From: Candidatus Zixiibacteriota bacterium
GTDB taxonomy: Bacteria > Zixibacteria > MSB-5A5 > GN15 > FEB-12
DNA: 64,000 nucleotides
Assembly (NCBI GenBank): GCA_040753875.1
Contig: JBFMDV010000036.1
Span: forward strand, 52,283-116,282
Reading direction: 5' to 3'
Shown here in pieces: positions 26,495 to 35,100 of this stretch. The notes beneath the pieces were generated by a model. The model was not told the DNA's origin, made no database searches, and saw only the letters and a list, made by a program, of their open reading frames with translations. Each line of letters opens with the position of its first letter. Within the stretch, counting starts at the first letter, position 1. A program made the translations under genes and the position numbers.

Positions 26495-26854
26495 ATGATT
26501 AACGAGACCAAACCATCGGCTGCCGAGGCCGTCATCACGCTGACCCCGGCCGCGGTCACCGAGGTCAAACGGCTGATCGCAGAGGAGAAAGAAACCAACC
26601 TGTTCCTGCGCCTGGGCGTGACGTCCGGCGGTTGTTCCGGTATGTCGTACTCCATGGCGTTCGACAATCAGCCCGGCGACTTTGACCGCGAGTTCGATTT
26701 CGAGGGCCTCAAAGTGCGGGTCGACCTCAAAGCGCTCATGTATCTTGCCGGCACCACGCTCGACTTCAAGGGGGGACTCGTTGGGGGCGGATTCCAGTTC
26801 CACAATCCCAAAGCCAAACGCTCCTGCGGTTGCGGCTCTTCGTTCACCTGCTGA
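26495..26854 (+). CDS. HesB/IscA A-type iron-sulfur carrier
   Basis: The 119-aa protein is an A-type carrier that receives and delivers Fe-S clusters. The three ligand cysteines are there: GGCSGMSYSMAF near residue 48 and the C-terminal SCGCGSSFTC. An acidic/alanine-rich N-terminal extension of about 10 residues precedes LTPAAVTEVKRLI. AAGGAG is 12 nt upstream. It heads a plus-strand operon with DUF2480 and ferredoxin and is probably governed by the divergent Rrf2 regulator. Confidence 0.94.
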   Translation: MINETKPSAAEAVITLTPAAVTEVKRLIAEEKETNLFLRLGVTSGGCSGMSYSMAFDNQPGDFDREFDFEGLKVRVDLKALMYLAGTTLDFKGGLVGGGFQFHNPKAKRSCGCGSSFTC

Positions 26855-26902
26855 CCGCGGCGTTATCCGCTTGTCGTTGACGCGAAGCATCCGGCACCAC
26901 TG

Positions 26903-27169
26903 ATGACATACGAGATCATCGACCCCCAGGAGTTCCTGGTAGACGGGATCCTCCGGCAGGACGATTTCCTGGCTCGTGCAGCCGAGTACGATTGGGGACG
27001 GTTCGCCGGAAAGAAAGTACTTGTCCGCGGCTGTAGTTCCGCTATTATCCCCCCGTGGGTTTTTATGATCATCGCCGGCAAGTTGGCGCCGCTGGCGAAA
27101 TCGGTCCGGTTCGGGAACGAGCATGACAATATCGTTGTTCTGCGGGCCGAAACGGAGAAACGAACGTGA
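26903..27169 (+). CDS. DUF2480 family protein
   Basis: The 88-aa protein matches DUF2480: LVRGCSSAIIPPWVFMIIA is its hallmark, and length is typical of the shorter members. The family is found mostly in FCB-group genomes next to Fe-S assembly genes. The single Cys before IIPPW is conserved and could bind metal or a cluster; that is inference. Its stop overlaps the ferredoxin GTG start (GTGA), so the two are coupled. Confidence 0.75.
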   Translation: MTYEIIDPQEFLVDGILRQDDFLARAAEYDWGRFAGKKVLVRGCSSAIIPPWVFMIIAGKLAPLAKSVRFGNEHDNIVVLRAETEKRT

Positions 27170-27546
27170 GCACAAGAGACATGCTTGAAAGTCCTGAGAC
27201 TGAAGAAACGCGGGAAACGACGGTAATGCCCAAAGTCAGGTTCTTGCCGATGGACATCGAGGTCGAGGTGGAAAGCGGGACAGCGATACTGGACGCCGCC
27301 CTTAACAACAATATCCAGATCGACCACAACTGCGGCGGCAACTGTGCCTGCTCCACCTGCCATATTGTCGTGGAAGAGGGGTTCGAGACACTCGATGAAC
27401 CCTCCGAGGATGAGATCGATATGCTGGATGAAGCCGAGGGGTTGACCGAGACTTCCCGTCTGGCCTGCCAGTGCATTGTCCAGGACAAGAATATGATTGT
27501 CCGCATCCCGCCAAAAGAGTCGTCCTGGGAAGACGATACTTTTTGA
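27166..27546 (+). CDS. [2Fe-2S] ferredoxin, ISC/adrenodoxin type
   Basis: The 126-aa ferredoxin has the ligand pattern DHNCGGNCACSTCHIVVEEG (C-x5-C-x2-C) and the fourth Cys in RLACQCIV. AEGLTETSRLACQ is typical of ISC-type ferredoxins that supply electrons for cluster assembly. A 20-residue acidic N-terminal extension precedes MPKVRFLP; an internal ATG at 27226 is an alternative start, but GTGA overlap with DUF2480 favours 27166. It ends 28 nt before a terminator. Confidence 0.93.
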   Translation: MSTRDMLESPETEETRETTVMPKVRFLPMDIEVEVESGTAILDAALNNNIQIDHNCGGNCACSTCHIVVEEGFETLDEPSEDEIDMLDEAEGLTETSRLACQCIVQDKNMIVRIPPKESSWEDDTF

Positions 27547-27574
27547 TCAGCGTCATCAACTATTCCAGCCACGC

Positions 27575-27606
27575 GGCTCCGGCCTCATGCCGGGGCCATT
27601 TTCATT
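27575..27606 (+). terminator. Terminator of the hesB-DUF2480-ferredoxin operon
   Basis: GGCTCCGGC (27575-27583) pairs with GCCGGGGCC (27589-27597) with one G-U pair, followed by ATTTTCATT. Confidence 0.75.
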
Positions 27607-27670
27607 GTCCGACAACGCATTAGCCTGTCAACGGATTCCCCCCACCTGCCGATATTGATAGGGAGGTGCT

Positions 27671-28438
27671 ATGCCTTCCATTCTAAACAGGGAACAGAAA
27701 CGGAGAGGCCGAAACGGCCACACGCTGGTCGAGCTTCTGGTGGTGCTGATTATTCTCAGCATCATCACCGCTGTCGCTATGTCTTCGATGCGGGCCGGCA
27801 CTGACGTTGCCCGTACGGAAAAAACGAAGCAGCTCCTGCAACAAGTCAATTACGCCATTGCCGGCAATCCTTCGCTGACTTCAGGCGGCGGGCGAGCCGA
27901 CTACGGCTATGTTGGGGACATAGGCGCTATGCCGCCGAATCTCGATGCGCTCGTGTTGAACCCAGGCGGCTATGCCACCTGGAACGGTCCGTATATCAGC
28001 GATGAATTCTCATCCGGCGGTGCTGATGTCAGCTTCAAATACGATGCGTGGGGGCAGGCGCTCAGTCTGAGCGGTCCTTCGGTAATCGCAAATGGCGGTG
28101 GTACTACCATTACAAGTGCGGTTGCGCCGAGTCTGGACGATCTCCTGCGCAATGCTGTTGTCGTGACGGTCATGGACATGGCGGAGACGCCGCCGGGCGC
28201 TGTTTTCAAAGACTCGCTCCGGGCTCTTCTAATCGTCCCGAACGGCACTGGAGGGACGACCACGAAAACGAAGTTGTTCGCCGGTGACGGACTGACCCAA
28301 TTCGACTCCATTCCCATCGGCGTCCACTTGTTACGCGTGGTCTATCTGCCGAACAGCGACACACTGCGTCGCCAAGTACCGGTCAACCCCGGTCAAACCA
28401 GCTACGCCACGGTCAAGCTGTATCGAAAGGTATGGTGA
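27671..28438 (+). CDS. Pseudopilin-like protein 1 of four
   Basis: This 255-aa protein has a type IV prepilin/GspG-like N-terminus: GHTLVELLVVLIILSIITA, with Glu at +5 of the presumed cleavage site after Gly. The residue at +1 is His rather than Phe or Met, which is unusual. A shared block follows (RADYGYVGDIGAMPPNLDAL...PGGYATWNGPYIS...DAWG), then from about residue 165 a beta-rich domain like a carboxypeptidase-regulatory (Ig-like) fold (PPGAVFKDSLRALL...GVHLLRVVYLP). It is the first gene of a four-gene paralogous array. No assembly ATPase or platform protein is near. Function beyond pilin-like export is not known. Confidence 0.8.
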   Translation: MPSILNREQKRRGRNGHTLVELLVVLIILSIITAVAMSSMRAGTDVARTEKTKQLLQQVNYAIAGNPSLTSGGGRADYGYVGDIGAMPPNLDALVLNPGGYATWNGPYISDEFSSGGADVSFKYDAWGQALSLSGPSVIANGGGTTITSAVAPSLDDLLRNAVVVTVMDMAETPPGAVFKDSLRALLIVPNGTGGTTTKTKLFAGDGLTQFDSIPIGVHLLRVVYLPNSDTLRRQVPVNPGQTSYATVKLYRKVW

Positions 28439-29676
28439 GCATGCGAACACTCATAAACAACCGGGAGGGGTTCGGATTAGTTGAGTTGATGGTTGTCCTG
28501 GTCGTTATCGGCTTCATGGTTGGTCTGGCGATGCAGTCGGCGACTGTTGTCAACTACGACGTTCGCACGGCCGAGACCGAGCGAGAACTCGAGCTGTTGG
28601 CGTCCGCTATCGTGGGTGACCCGGGTATTCTTCAGGACGGCATGCGCTCTGATTTTGGCTACGTAGGGGATGTCGGCGCTTTCCCACCGAATCTAAGCGC
28701 TCTTTACACCAACCCGGGCGGAACACCAACGTGGAACGGACCCTATATAAAAACCGAATTCGCGCAGGACACCGTCTCCTACCGCCTCGATGCCTGGGGA
28801 CAGCCATACACGTACGGTGGGGGAACGGTCATCACATCGACCGGCGGCTCCGGCACGATCACCAAGAAGCTGGCCGACGCATCATCGGACTATCTTCTGA
28901 ACCAGGTCCACGGTACTGTCAAGGACAAGAATGATTCCTTGCCGGGCGCGATATACAAGGACTCAGTTGATATAAAAGTCGAGATGCCGCTGGGCGGTTC
29001 CGGCACGATCACCAAGACCTATCATCCGGACGCCGCCGGTGACTTCACGAGCGATTCGATCCCGGCCGGAAGCAGGCTGTTTCGGTTCATCTACCGGCCT
29101 GCCAACGACACAGTTCGACGCTATTTCACGGTTCTTCCCCGACAGCAGGTATCGCGAACTCTCGATGTCAAATTCGCCGCCGCCTATTTTGGCGGGGGAT
29201 CTTCGCCCTCGTCGCTGGTATTGCGACCTACCGGCACAGGCTCCGAGACCGAGCTGGACAGGTCTTCCTGCTCGCAGAATTGGGACTGCGTCAACGAATC
29301 CTCACCGGACGAAGACGGTACCTACGTCAATAAAGCTGACGGCTCCTATAAAGACGACAGCTATCAGATGCAGAATCACGGCGCCGTCACCGGTACAATC
29401 GACAGCATGGTAATCACGATACGGGTCCGCCGCTACGGATGGGGCAACAACCGCCAAGTTCGCACCGTGCTTCGGACCAACTCGCAATTCTATTATGGCC
29501 CGAACATCGACATGGACGGAGTCACGAACTATACCGACTTCACTCGGACATACGCGACCAACCCCAATACCGGCTCTGCCTGGACATGGAGTCAGATCGA
29601 CGCCATGGAAGTCGGGGTAGGCATAAAGAAGGCGAGTCGATGCACGCAGGTTTTCGCGACGGTCTACTATCACTGA
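28432..29676 (+). CDS. Pseudopilin-like protein 2, with long C-terminal jelly-roll-like domain
   Basis: The 414-aa paralogue overlaps gene 1 by 7 nt. Its pilin motif is GFGLVELMVVLVVIGFMVG, with Phe at +1 and Glu at +5. The common block (DFGYVGDVGAFPPNLSAL; NGPYIKTEF; DAWGQPYTYGGG) and the regulatory-like domain (PGAIYKDSVDIKV...) follow. Unlike gene 1 it has 160 extra residues: RSSCSQNWDCVNESSPDEDG, DSMVITIRVRRYGWG and WTWSQIDAMEVGVGI, a pattern typical of beta-jelly-roll surface domains. This tip domain could give the fibre a binding function; that is inference. Confidence 0.8.
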   Translation: MVSMRTLINNREGFGLVELMVVLVVIGFMVGLAMQSATVVNYDVRTAETERELELLASAIVGDPGILQDGMRSDFGYVGDVGAFPPNLSALYTNPGGTPTWNGPYIKTEFAQDTVSYRLDAWGQPYTYGGGTVITSTGGSGTITKKLADASSDYLLNQVHGTVKDKNDSLPGAIYKDSVDIKVEMPLGGSGTITKTYHPDAAGDFTSDSIPAGSRLFRFIYRPANDTVRRYFTVLPRQQVSRTLDVKFAAAYFGGGSSPSSLVLRPTGTGSETELDRSSCSQNWDCVNESSPDEDGTYVNKADGSYKDDSYQMQNHGAVTGTIDSMVITIRVRRYGWGNNRQVRTVLRTNSQFYYGPNIDMDGVTNYTDFTRTYATNPNTGSAWTWSQIDAMEVGVGIKKASRCTQVFATVYYH

Positions 29677-30839
29677 TGAGCCTGAGCATGAAACCGGGAA
29701 GAATTCACAGACACTCGGGTGGTTTCACCCTGGTCGAAGTAGTGGTGGCCATTATCATCGTTGCCATCCTCGTCGCCGTGGCCATGAGGTCCGGCAAGCC
29801 AATTGCCGACACTGCCAGGTCTGAGGAAACGAAAGCCGAAATGGAGGCGCTGGCGTTCGCAGTGGCCGGGAATCCGGAACTACGCAACAGTGCCGGCCGA
29901 GCGGATTTTGGCTACGTGGGGGATGTAGGCGCCCTACCACCGAACCTGGATGCCCTGATGACCAACCCCGGGGGCTATACCACATGGAAGGGACCGTACA
30001 TCTCGCGCCGTTTTTTTCAGATCACCGATGATTACAAGACGGACGCCTGGGGGGCAACCTACTCGTTAAACGGCGTCAGCATAACGTCAACAGGCTCAGG
30101 CGCGAACATTGTCAAGAAGGTTGCGCCATCCAGTTCCGACCTCCTGTACAATCCGGTAAGCGGACTCGTACTGGATCGAAAGCGACTGGCCCCGGGTACC
30201 GTGTACAGGGATTCTATCAGCGTTCGGCTGACCATCCCCGATGGCCTGGGCGGTAGCACCGTTAAGACAGCAACCCCTGATGCATCGGGCTATTTTTCTA
30301 TCGATTCAGTGCCGATCGGCGCACAGGAGCTCAAAGTGATCTACATGCCGACTGCCGACACCCTGGCGCAGTTTGTTTCGGTGACCCCGTCGTCATCTGT
30401 ATATACCGAGTGCGTGTTCAGACAGTCGCTTTTCCTGACCAGCGGCGGGCTTGTACTGGTGCCGTCATCCGACTCGGTCTACGGTTCTCAATGTCAGAAT
30501 GTCCGGTTCTGGGTCACCAACACATCGACATCACCGCGCACAGTCACCACGATAAAGGTCACCTGGCCGTCTCCCACTGCCTATTACGGCAGGATTCGAT
30601 TCGGTGGCACTACCGTTTTCAACCAAGGTGGGTCTCCGCGAGGGGTCAGCGGAACCACGTACACTCTGTCTTCGGCACAGACAATCAATCCCGGTCAGAG
30701 CGTCCGAATCCGGATTACCGATTTCCGAGCGAACAACACGCCCGGCGGCGGCCCGCGTGTCTCCATGTCAAATGTCACGTTGTCGATAGAGTTTTCTGAT
30801 GGTTCCTCCTTTAGCGAGGTCTTCCCGTCATGCCCGTAA
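29676..30839 (+). CDS. Pseudopilin-like protein 3, with distinct C-terminal beta domain
   Basis: This 387-aa paralogue starts with ATG in a TGATG overlap with gene 2 (29674-29678); the frame is open upstream but that part lies inside gene 2. It has GGFTLVEVVVAIIIVAIL at residue 13, the classical G-F-T-L-x-E cleavage site. Common block: ADFGYVGDVGALPPNLDAL, TWKGPYISR, DAWGATYSLNG. The regulatory-like domain carries PGTVYRDSISVRLTIPDG. A further 130-residue domain (LFLTSGGLVLVPSSDSVYGS; TVTTIKVTWPSPTAYYGR; FSDGSSFSEVFPSCP) is beta-rich and unlike the one in gene 2. Confidence 0.8.
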   Translation: MSLSMKPGRIHRHSGGFTLVEVVVAIIIVAILVAVAMRSGKPIADTARSEETKAEMEALAFAVAGNPELRNSAGRADFGYVGDVGALPPNLDALMTNPGGYTTWKGPYISRRFFQITDDYKTDAWGATYSLNGVSITSTGSGANIVKKVAPSSSDLLYNPVSGLVLDRKRLAPGTVYRDSISVRLTIPDGLGGSTVKTATPDASGYFSIDSVPIGAQELKVIYMPTADTLAQFVSVTPSSSVYTECVFRQSLFLTSGGLVLVPSSDSVYGSQCQNVRFWVTNTSTSPRTVTTIKVTWPSPTAYYGRIRFGGTTVFNQGGSPRGVSGTTYTLSSAQTINPGQSVRIRITDFRANNTPGGGPRVSMSNVTLSIEFSDGSSFSEVFPSCP

Positions 30840-31573
30840 CACATCGTCACAATCTCGCCGGCGGGTTTACGCTTATCGAGTTGGCGATAGTGATCGTTAT
30901 CGTCGGCATACTCTCGGCCGTCGCCATGCAGAAGATGAGTGTGAGTGTCCAGACGGCGCAGTACGAACAGACCAAAGCGGAGATGGATCAGCTTGCTATG
31001 GCCGTGATGGGGAACCCGGCGACCTACAACGACGGCAGCCGCGCCGATTTTGGCTACGTTGGCGATGTAGGAGCGATGCCACCCAACCTCGACGCTCTGG
31101 CGCAGAATCCGGGTGGCTTCAGCACGTGGCAAGGACCATATGTAGCGTCCGGGTTTGCCGTCGATGATTTCAAGAAGGACGCCTGGGGATCAGCGTATTC
31201 AATAGTCGGCATGCTGTTGCGTTCGACCGGCTCCGGGGCGAACATCGACAAGGAACTGGCGGCCAGCGCCGCCGTCCTGTTGAACAACAGCATCGAGGGA
31301 GTGATAGTCGACGCGGACCGGACTCCCCCGGGACCAACATACCGGGATTCAATTTCGGTTCGACTCAGTTATCCCGACGGTGCCGGCGGCCTTGCGACGG
31401 CATCGATCACACCATCGGCTAACGGCAGTTTCGCTATCAACAACCTGCCGATAGGCAACCGCACGCTTCGGGTGATCTATCTCCCCACAACGGACACGGT
31501 TATGTACCCGGTCACTATCTATCCCGCTCGCACCGTCCGGCTGGATATCATCTTCCCGACCGATCTGTGGTGA
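30830..31573 (+). CDS. Pseudopilin-like protein 4 of four
   Basis: The 247-aa last member overlaps gene 3 by 10 nt. It has GGFTLIELAIVIVIVGILS at residue 11, then the common block (ADFGYVGDVGAMPPNLDAL; TWQGPYVAS; DAWGSAYSIVG) and the regulatory-like domain (PPGPTYRDSISVRLSYPDG; IGNRTLRVIYLP). Like gene 1 it lacks an extra head domain. Four genes with the same N-terminal plan and variable tails look like tandem duplication with domain swapping. A short gap then leads to a convergent minus-strand gene. Confidence 0.8.
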   Translation: MPVTHRHNLAGGFTLIELAIVIVIVGILSAVAMQKMSVSVQTAQYEQTKAEMDQLAMAVMGNPATYNDGSRADFGYVGDVGAMPPNLDALAQNPGGFSTWQGPYVASGFAVDDFKKDAWGSAYSIVGMLLRSTGSGANIDKELAASAAVLLNNSIEGVIVDADRTPPGPTYRDSISVRLSYPDGAGGLATASITPSANGSFAINNLPIGNRTLRVIYLPTTDTVMYPVTIYPARTVRLDIIFPTDLW

Positions 31574-31594
31574 CGGTCCGGTGCATTTGGTCGG

Positions 31595-32734
31595 TTATTC
31601 TTTGATCGCCAGATGAATGCCGCGGCGTTTGAGTTGCGGTAGAAACAGCGCGGGATTTACGGCGATCTCCTGCGGTTTGACACCCCTGACCGTGATCTGG
31701 CCCGATGCCGCCATCCAGGCAATGATCGCCGCCGGAAATGCGGTTGTGCGCATCATGGCGGTGAGGCCGGTCTTTGAGTCCTGACGGTCGACAATTTCGT
31801 ATACAAGCGTCTTGAGTTTGCCGCCCGATTCTCCTTCCAGTTCCACTCGAACCAGGACCATGTCGGGCTGACCGAACGACAGATTCTTATCCAAAACAGC
31901 CTTGAACAGCGCCCGGGGCTCGACTTCCTGGCCGTTCACTTTGAGCGGCTGGCGCGACCCAAGTCCGATATCCAACATCGCCTTGAACAACTGACAATGG
32001 CCGGGGTACCGAATCGTCTTGTAGTCGAGAGAATCTACCTTGTCCTCATAGGTATCAGGGAGCGTGGAGGTCCCGCCGGAGGTAAAAAACGCTTCCAGCT
32101 TACCGATCCCGTCGAAACCGAGCAGCTCCAGCCCGGTCATAGGGTGTACGGTCTTCTTCTTGCCGTTTTCGAGAATGATGCACGGCTCCCAGTACTCGTT
32201 GATAAGCCCTTCCGCTGAAAACACCATCTGGTAATTAAGCGGGGGACGTGGGGACTGCGGCAAGCCGCCGACCCGAATCCTGACAGACGACACGTGGTCG
32301 AATTTCATCATCCCATCGGCTACCAGCACCGATACCATGCCGGGCGCCAGGCCACAGTCGGGGACAATGACCACACCTGCTTTCTCGGCCTCGGCGTTCA
32401 TCTCCATCTGTCCGCGAACGACATCGTTGTTGCCGCCAAGGTCCACCAGATGGCAACCCGACGCCATAGCCGCGCGCGTAAGCCCCAGATTGTACTTGTA
32501 GGTAACACACGAGACGGCGGCGTCATATCCCTTCAGCGCCGCGATACATTGTGCCTCATCCCCCGCGTCAAGCTGACCGGGGGCGCCTATGCCGTTGCCA
32601 TACTTGTTGGAGATCTCTTTTGCCAGATTGAAATCGATATCGAAAATGCCGACCTGCTGCATCCCCTCGACATGGGACAGGTCATAGAGAGCGGCTCGGC
32701 CCATAAGGCCGGCGCCGATCACCGCGACTTTCAT
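31595..32734 (-). CDS. Saccharopine dehydrogenase-like oxidoreductase
   Basis: The 379-aa protein has a Rossmann start (MKVAVIGAGLMGRAALYDL) and the saccharopine dehydrogenase C-terminal fold (YQMVFSAEGLINEYWEPC; TSGGTSTLPDTYEDKVDSLD; RYPGHCQLFKAMLDIG). It is closest in layout to lysine 6-dehydrogenase or saccharopine-reductase-like enzymes that use NAD(P). Substrate is not determined. I chose the ATG at 32734, which begins the Rossmann strand and has GGAG 9 nt upstream, over the ORF start 57 nt earlier. It is convergent with the pilin array. Confidence 0.85.
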   Translation of the reverse strand: MKVAVIGAGLMGRAALYDLSHVEGMQQVGIFDIDFNLAKEISNKYGNGIGAPGQLDAGDEAQCIAALKGYDAAVSCVTYKYNLGLTRAAMASGCHLVDLGGNNDVVRGQMEMNAEAEKAGVVIVPDCGLAPGMVSVLVADGMMKFDHVSSVRIRVGGLPQSPRPPLNYQMVFSAEGLINEYWEPCIILENGKKKTVHPMTGLELLGFDGIGKLEAFFTSGGTSTLPDTYEDKVDSLDYKTIRYPGHCQLFKAMLDIGLGSRQPLKVNGQEVEPRALFKAVLDKNLSFGQPDMVLVRVELEGESGGKLKTLVYEIVDRQDSKTGLTAMMRTTAFPAAIIAWMAASGQITVRGVKPQEIAVNPALFLPQLKRRGIHLAIKE

Positions 32735-32840
32735 ACGTGCTGCTCCGTTATCTGTTTGCCCGATGTTTACTCCTATCGTCCACGGGTCCAAGAGTAATGT
32801 TTGTTGAAGGTCCTGTCAATGACAGTGAGCGGCCGATGTA

Positions 32841-35012
32841 TCAAATGAGTTGATTGGTCTTGCGTAGAACCCATTCGACGGCCAGGCACGTCACAAAAAG
32901 AGCAAGCAACCAGAACTTATTCCATAAGACGATCTCCCGCCGGACAGTTTCCATTACCGGCCGGGTGTCGATGTGGGCGATTGCTTCGTCGAATTCCCTG
33001 ACTGGGAAATACGCACCTCCGGTGAGTTTGGACAACGCCTGAAGTGTCGCCGGAAAGCCGCTTTGATCGAACTCCTCAAGGGAGAACGATTCCACCTGAA
33101 TCTGCCCCTCGGCCCGTCTCAATTCCTGGCCGTCCTTGCTCATCGCAGCCAGATATTTGTACTGGCCGGGTGGCACCGTGCCAAAGCTTGCTTCATACCG
33201 ACCTTCTCCCAACTCCAAAAGGTCGGCATCGAAAGACTGGTTCGAAACGGATGACTGCAGCCGCAGGCTTCCGATCACGCCGGTGATAGGGCGAAACCCC
33301 TGGTCATAGGCAAATCCGTTGAATCGGACTGGCTCGCCCCGTGTGAACACCTCTTTTTCGGGCAGAATGCGGATCGGGTCGAAATCATCGCGGACCGTCA
33401 GCCAGCGTGCGGTGCCATCGAGGAATGATCCGTACGGCAGACCGCTTCCGCCGGCTCCGACATCGGCAAATCCCCAGGTCCAAAACGGCAGAGCGGCGCT
33501 GGCCAGCAGTTTACCGGGGCCAAACCGCTTGAAGCCAAGAATGGGGGATTTGAACGTGGCGCGAACCGGTTCGGCCGCATACGCGAGGATTACGGCGTGA
33601 GGATCCACCGTGTCGCATCGGACCAGCGATTGAAACGGCGGAACGGTGGACCAGACTTCCCGTATGGCTGCACGGTCATCGGCAAGTCGCACGGACGGGT
33701 GGAACAAGTTTCCTTCCGAGGGTTCACCGTGAAACTGAAACCGTTCGACCTGGCGCCGAGCCGACTGGAAGAACGGCAGCAATTGATTGAACCACGGCAC
33801 CGGCCCTCGGTTGGCGAACTGTTCGCCAAGGAGCACCCAAACGGCGCCGCCGCGCTCCGAGAGGTACGCTTTCAACAGCATCTGGCGCGCTTCGAATTCC
33901 ACCGGGTCCGGGTCGTACAGCAGGACCAGATCATAGCGATTCAATTCCGTCTGTTGCGACGGAAATCGTCCGGATAGATTTCCGGCCCGCGGACCGGTTA
34001 CTTTCAGATCTACATCGAATCGATCCGACTGTTCGAGAAATCGCTTCAAGAACCCCACTTCGTGATCGGGATGATCGGCGACCAGCAGCACAAGCAGCTT
34101 GCTCTTCAGCACCTTGACCGCGATAGTCCGCGTGTTGTTGGCCTCGATCTCTTCGCCCTGAAGTGGCGGGATCGATACTTTCAGAAGCTCCTGTCCAGGC
34201 GCGTCGGGCACCCATTTCAGTGTGGCTTCCCCAGTTCCCCCCTCTTCGGCCGTGTTGAAACTCCCTTCGCTGAGAACCCGCTCCCCTTTGAGTAACTGGA
34301 TCTTGAGCATGCGTCCGGCGGCGTTCTGCCAGGTGAATCGAGTCTTGATCTCCGTTGGCTGCCCTACGAACAGGACCGGATTGAATTCGACATCCGCAAG
34401 AGCAATATCATAATTGCCGCCGTCGCCGGCCATATTGATCGATATTACGGGTGCCCGCAGTCCGGCGGTCGCCTCCGAAGGCTCCCGCCCCGAATTGGAC
34501 CTGCCGTCCGAAAACAGCAACAGTTGGTCCGCCGGCTCCGCCAGTTGCGCCGTACCCAGAGTCACCAATACGTCTCCAAGAGCCGTTTTGTCACGCTCCA
34601 CATCGCTCTGATTGGGGGTAAGGTTTTGTCCGAAAAACCAAGTCGACAGGTCGACGGCACCTTTCAAGTGCGCAAAACTGGCCGTAGAAAGAAGCGAATC
34701 GAGTCGGGCACGGCGTGAGAGACCCGTCTCCACCCGGTCCATGCTGGCGGAGTTGTCGATGAGCAGATCCACTCGGCGCTTGCGCTCGAATTCCCGACCA
34801 TATTTGATGACCGGCTCTAAGAGAGCGGTCATGAGCGCGAGGATCGCAACGACACGAATGACAGCCAGCATGACCCTGAGATAGCGCGGCAACGGCGGGT
34901 TGGTCCGATAATACAGAAACCAAGCCAGGGCGAGAAGACCCGCCAGTCCAAGTGTGACCAGCACCGGCGCTCCGGTGAGAAAATCGATGGAAACATCCCG
35001 CAGGCCAAACAT
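32841..35012 (-). CDS. Membrane protein with VWA-like domain and GATase1-like region
   Basis: The 723-aa protein starts with two membrane helices (LVTLGLAGLLALAWFLYY; VMLAVIRVVAILALMTALL), then a VWA-like metal-site motif LLIDNSASMDRVETG near residue 83 and LLLFSDGRSNSGREP near 165, where DxSxS and T/D support a MIDAS. A central Ig-like part (residues 210-300) leads to KLLVLLVADHPDHEVGFLKR, a class I glutamine amidotransferase-like fold seen in such BatA/IrhA-type proteins. A C-terminal helix (FWLLALFVTCLAVEWVL) anchors it again. It lies beside polyprenyl synthetase without close overlap. Role is unknown. Confidence 0.7.
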   Translation of the reverse strand: MFGLRDVSIDFLTGAPVLVTLGLAGLLALAWFLYYRTNPPLPRYLRVMLAVIRVVAILALMTALLEPVIKYGREFERKRRVDLLIDNSASMDRVETGLSRRARLDSLLSTASFAHLKGAVDLSTWFFGQNLTPNQSDVERDKTALGDVLVTLGTAQLAEPADQLLLFSDGRSNSGREPSEATAGLRAPVISINMAGDGGNYDIALADVEFNPVLFVGQPTEIKTRFTWQNAAGRMLKIQLLKGERVLSEGSFNTAEEGGTGEATLKWVPDAPGQELLKVSIPPLQGEEIEANNTRTIAVKVLKSKLLVLLVADHPDHEVGFLKRFLEQSDRFDVDLKVTGPRAGNLSGRFPSQQTELNRYDLVLLYDPDPVEFEARQMLLKAYLSERGGAVWVLLGEQFANRGPVPWFNQLLPFFQSARRQVERFQFHGEPSEGNLFHPSVRLADDRAAIREVWSTVPPFQSLVRCDTVDPHAVILAYAAEPVRATFKSPILGFKRFGPGKLLASAALPFWTWGFADVGAGGSGLPYGSFLDGTARWLTVRDDFDPIRILPEKEVFTRGEPVRFNGFAYDQGFRPITGVIGSLRLQSSVSNQSFDADLLELGEGRYEASFGTVPPGQYKYLAAMSKDGQELRRAEGQIQVESFSLEEFDQSGFPATLQALSKLTGGAYFPVREFDEAIAHIDTRPVMETVRREIVLWNKFWLLALFVTCLAVEWVLRKTNQLI

Positions 35013-35100
35013 GCTGTCCCTTATACCATAGCGTACGATAGGTGATGATTGAGAAAATACGACGACGAAAGGAGCCGGCCCACTGAAAAACGCAGGAGGC

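Noticed and set aside
29439..29675. Upstream extension of pseudopilin gene 3
   Set aside because: It lies inside gene 2; the TGATG overlap gives a proper start at 29676 right before the prepilin motif.
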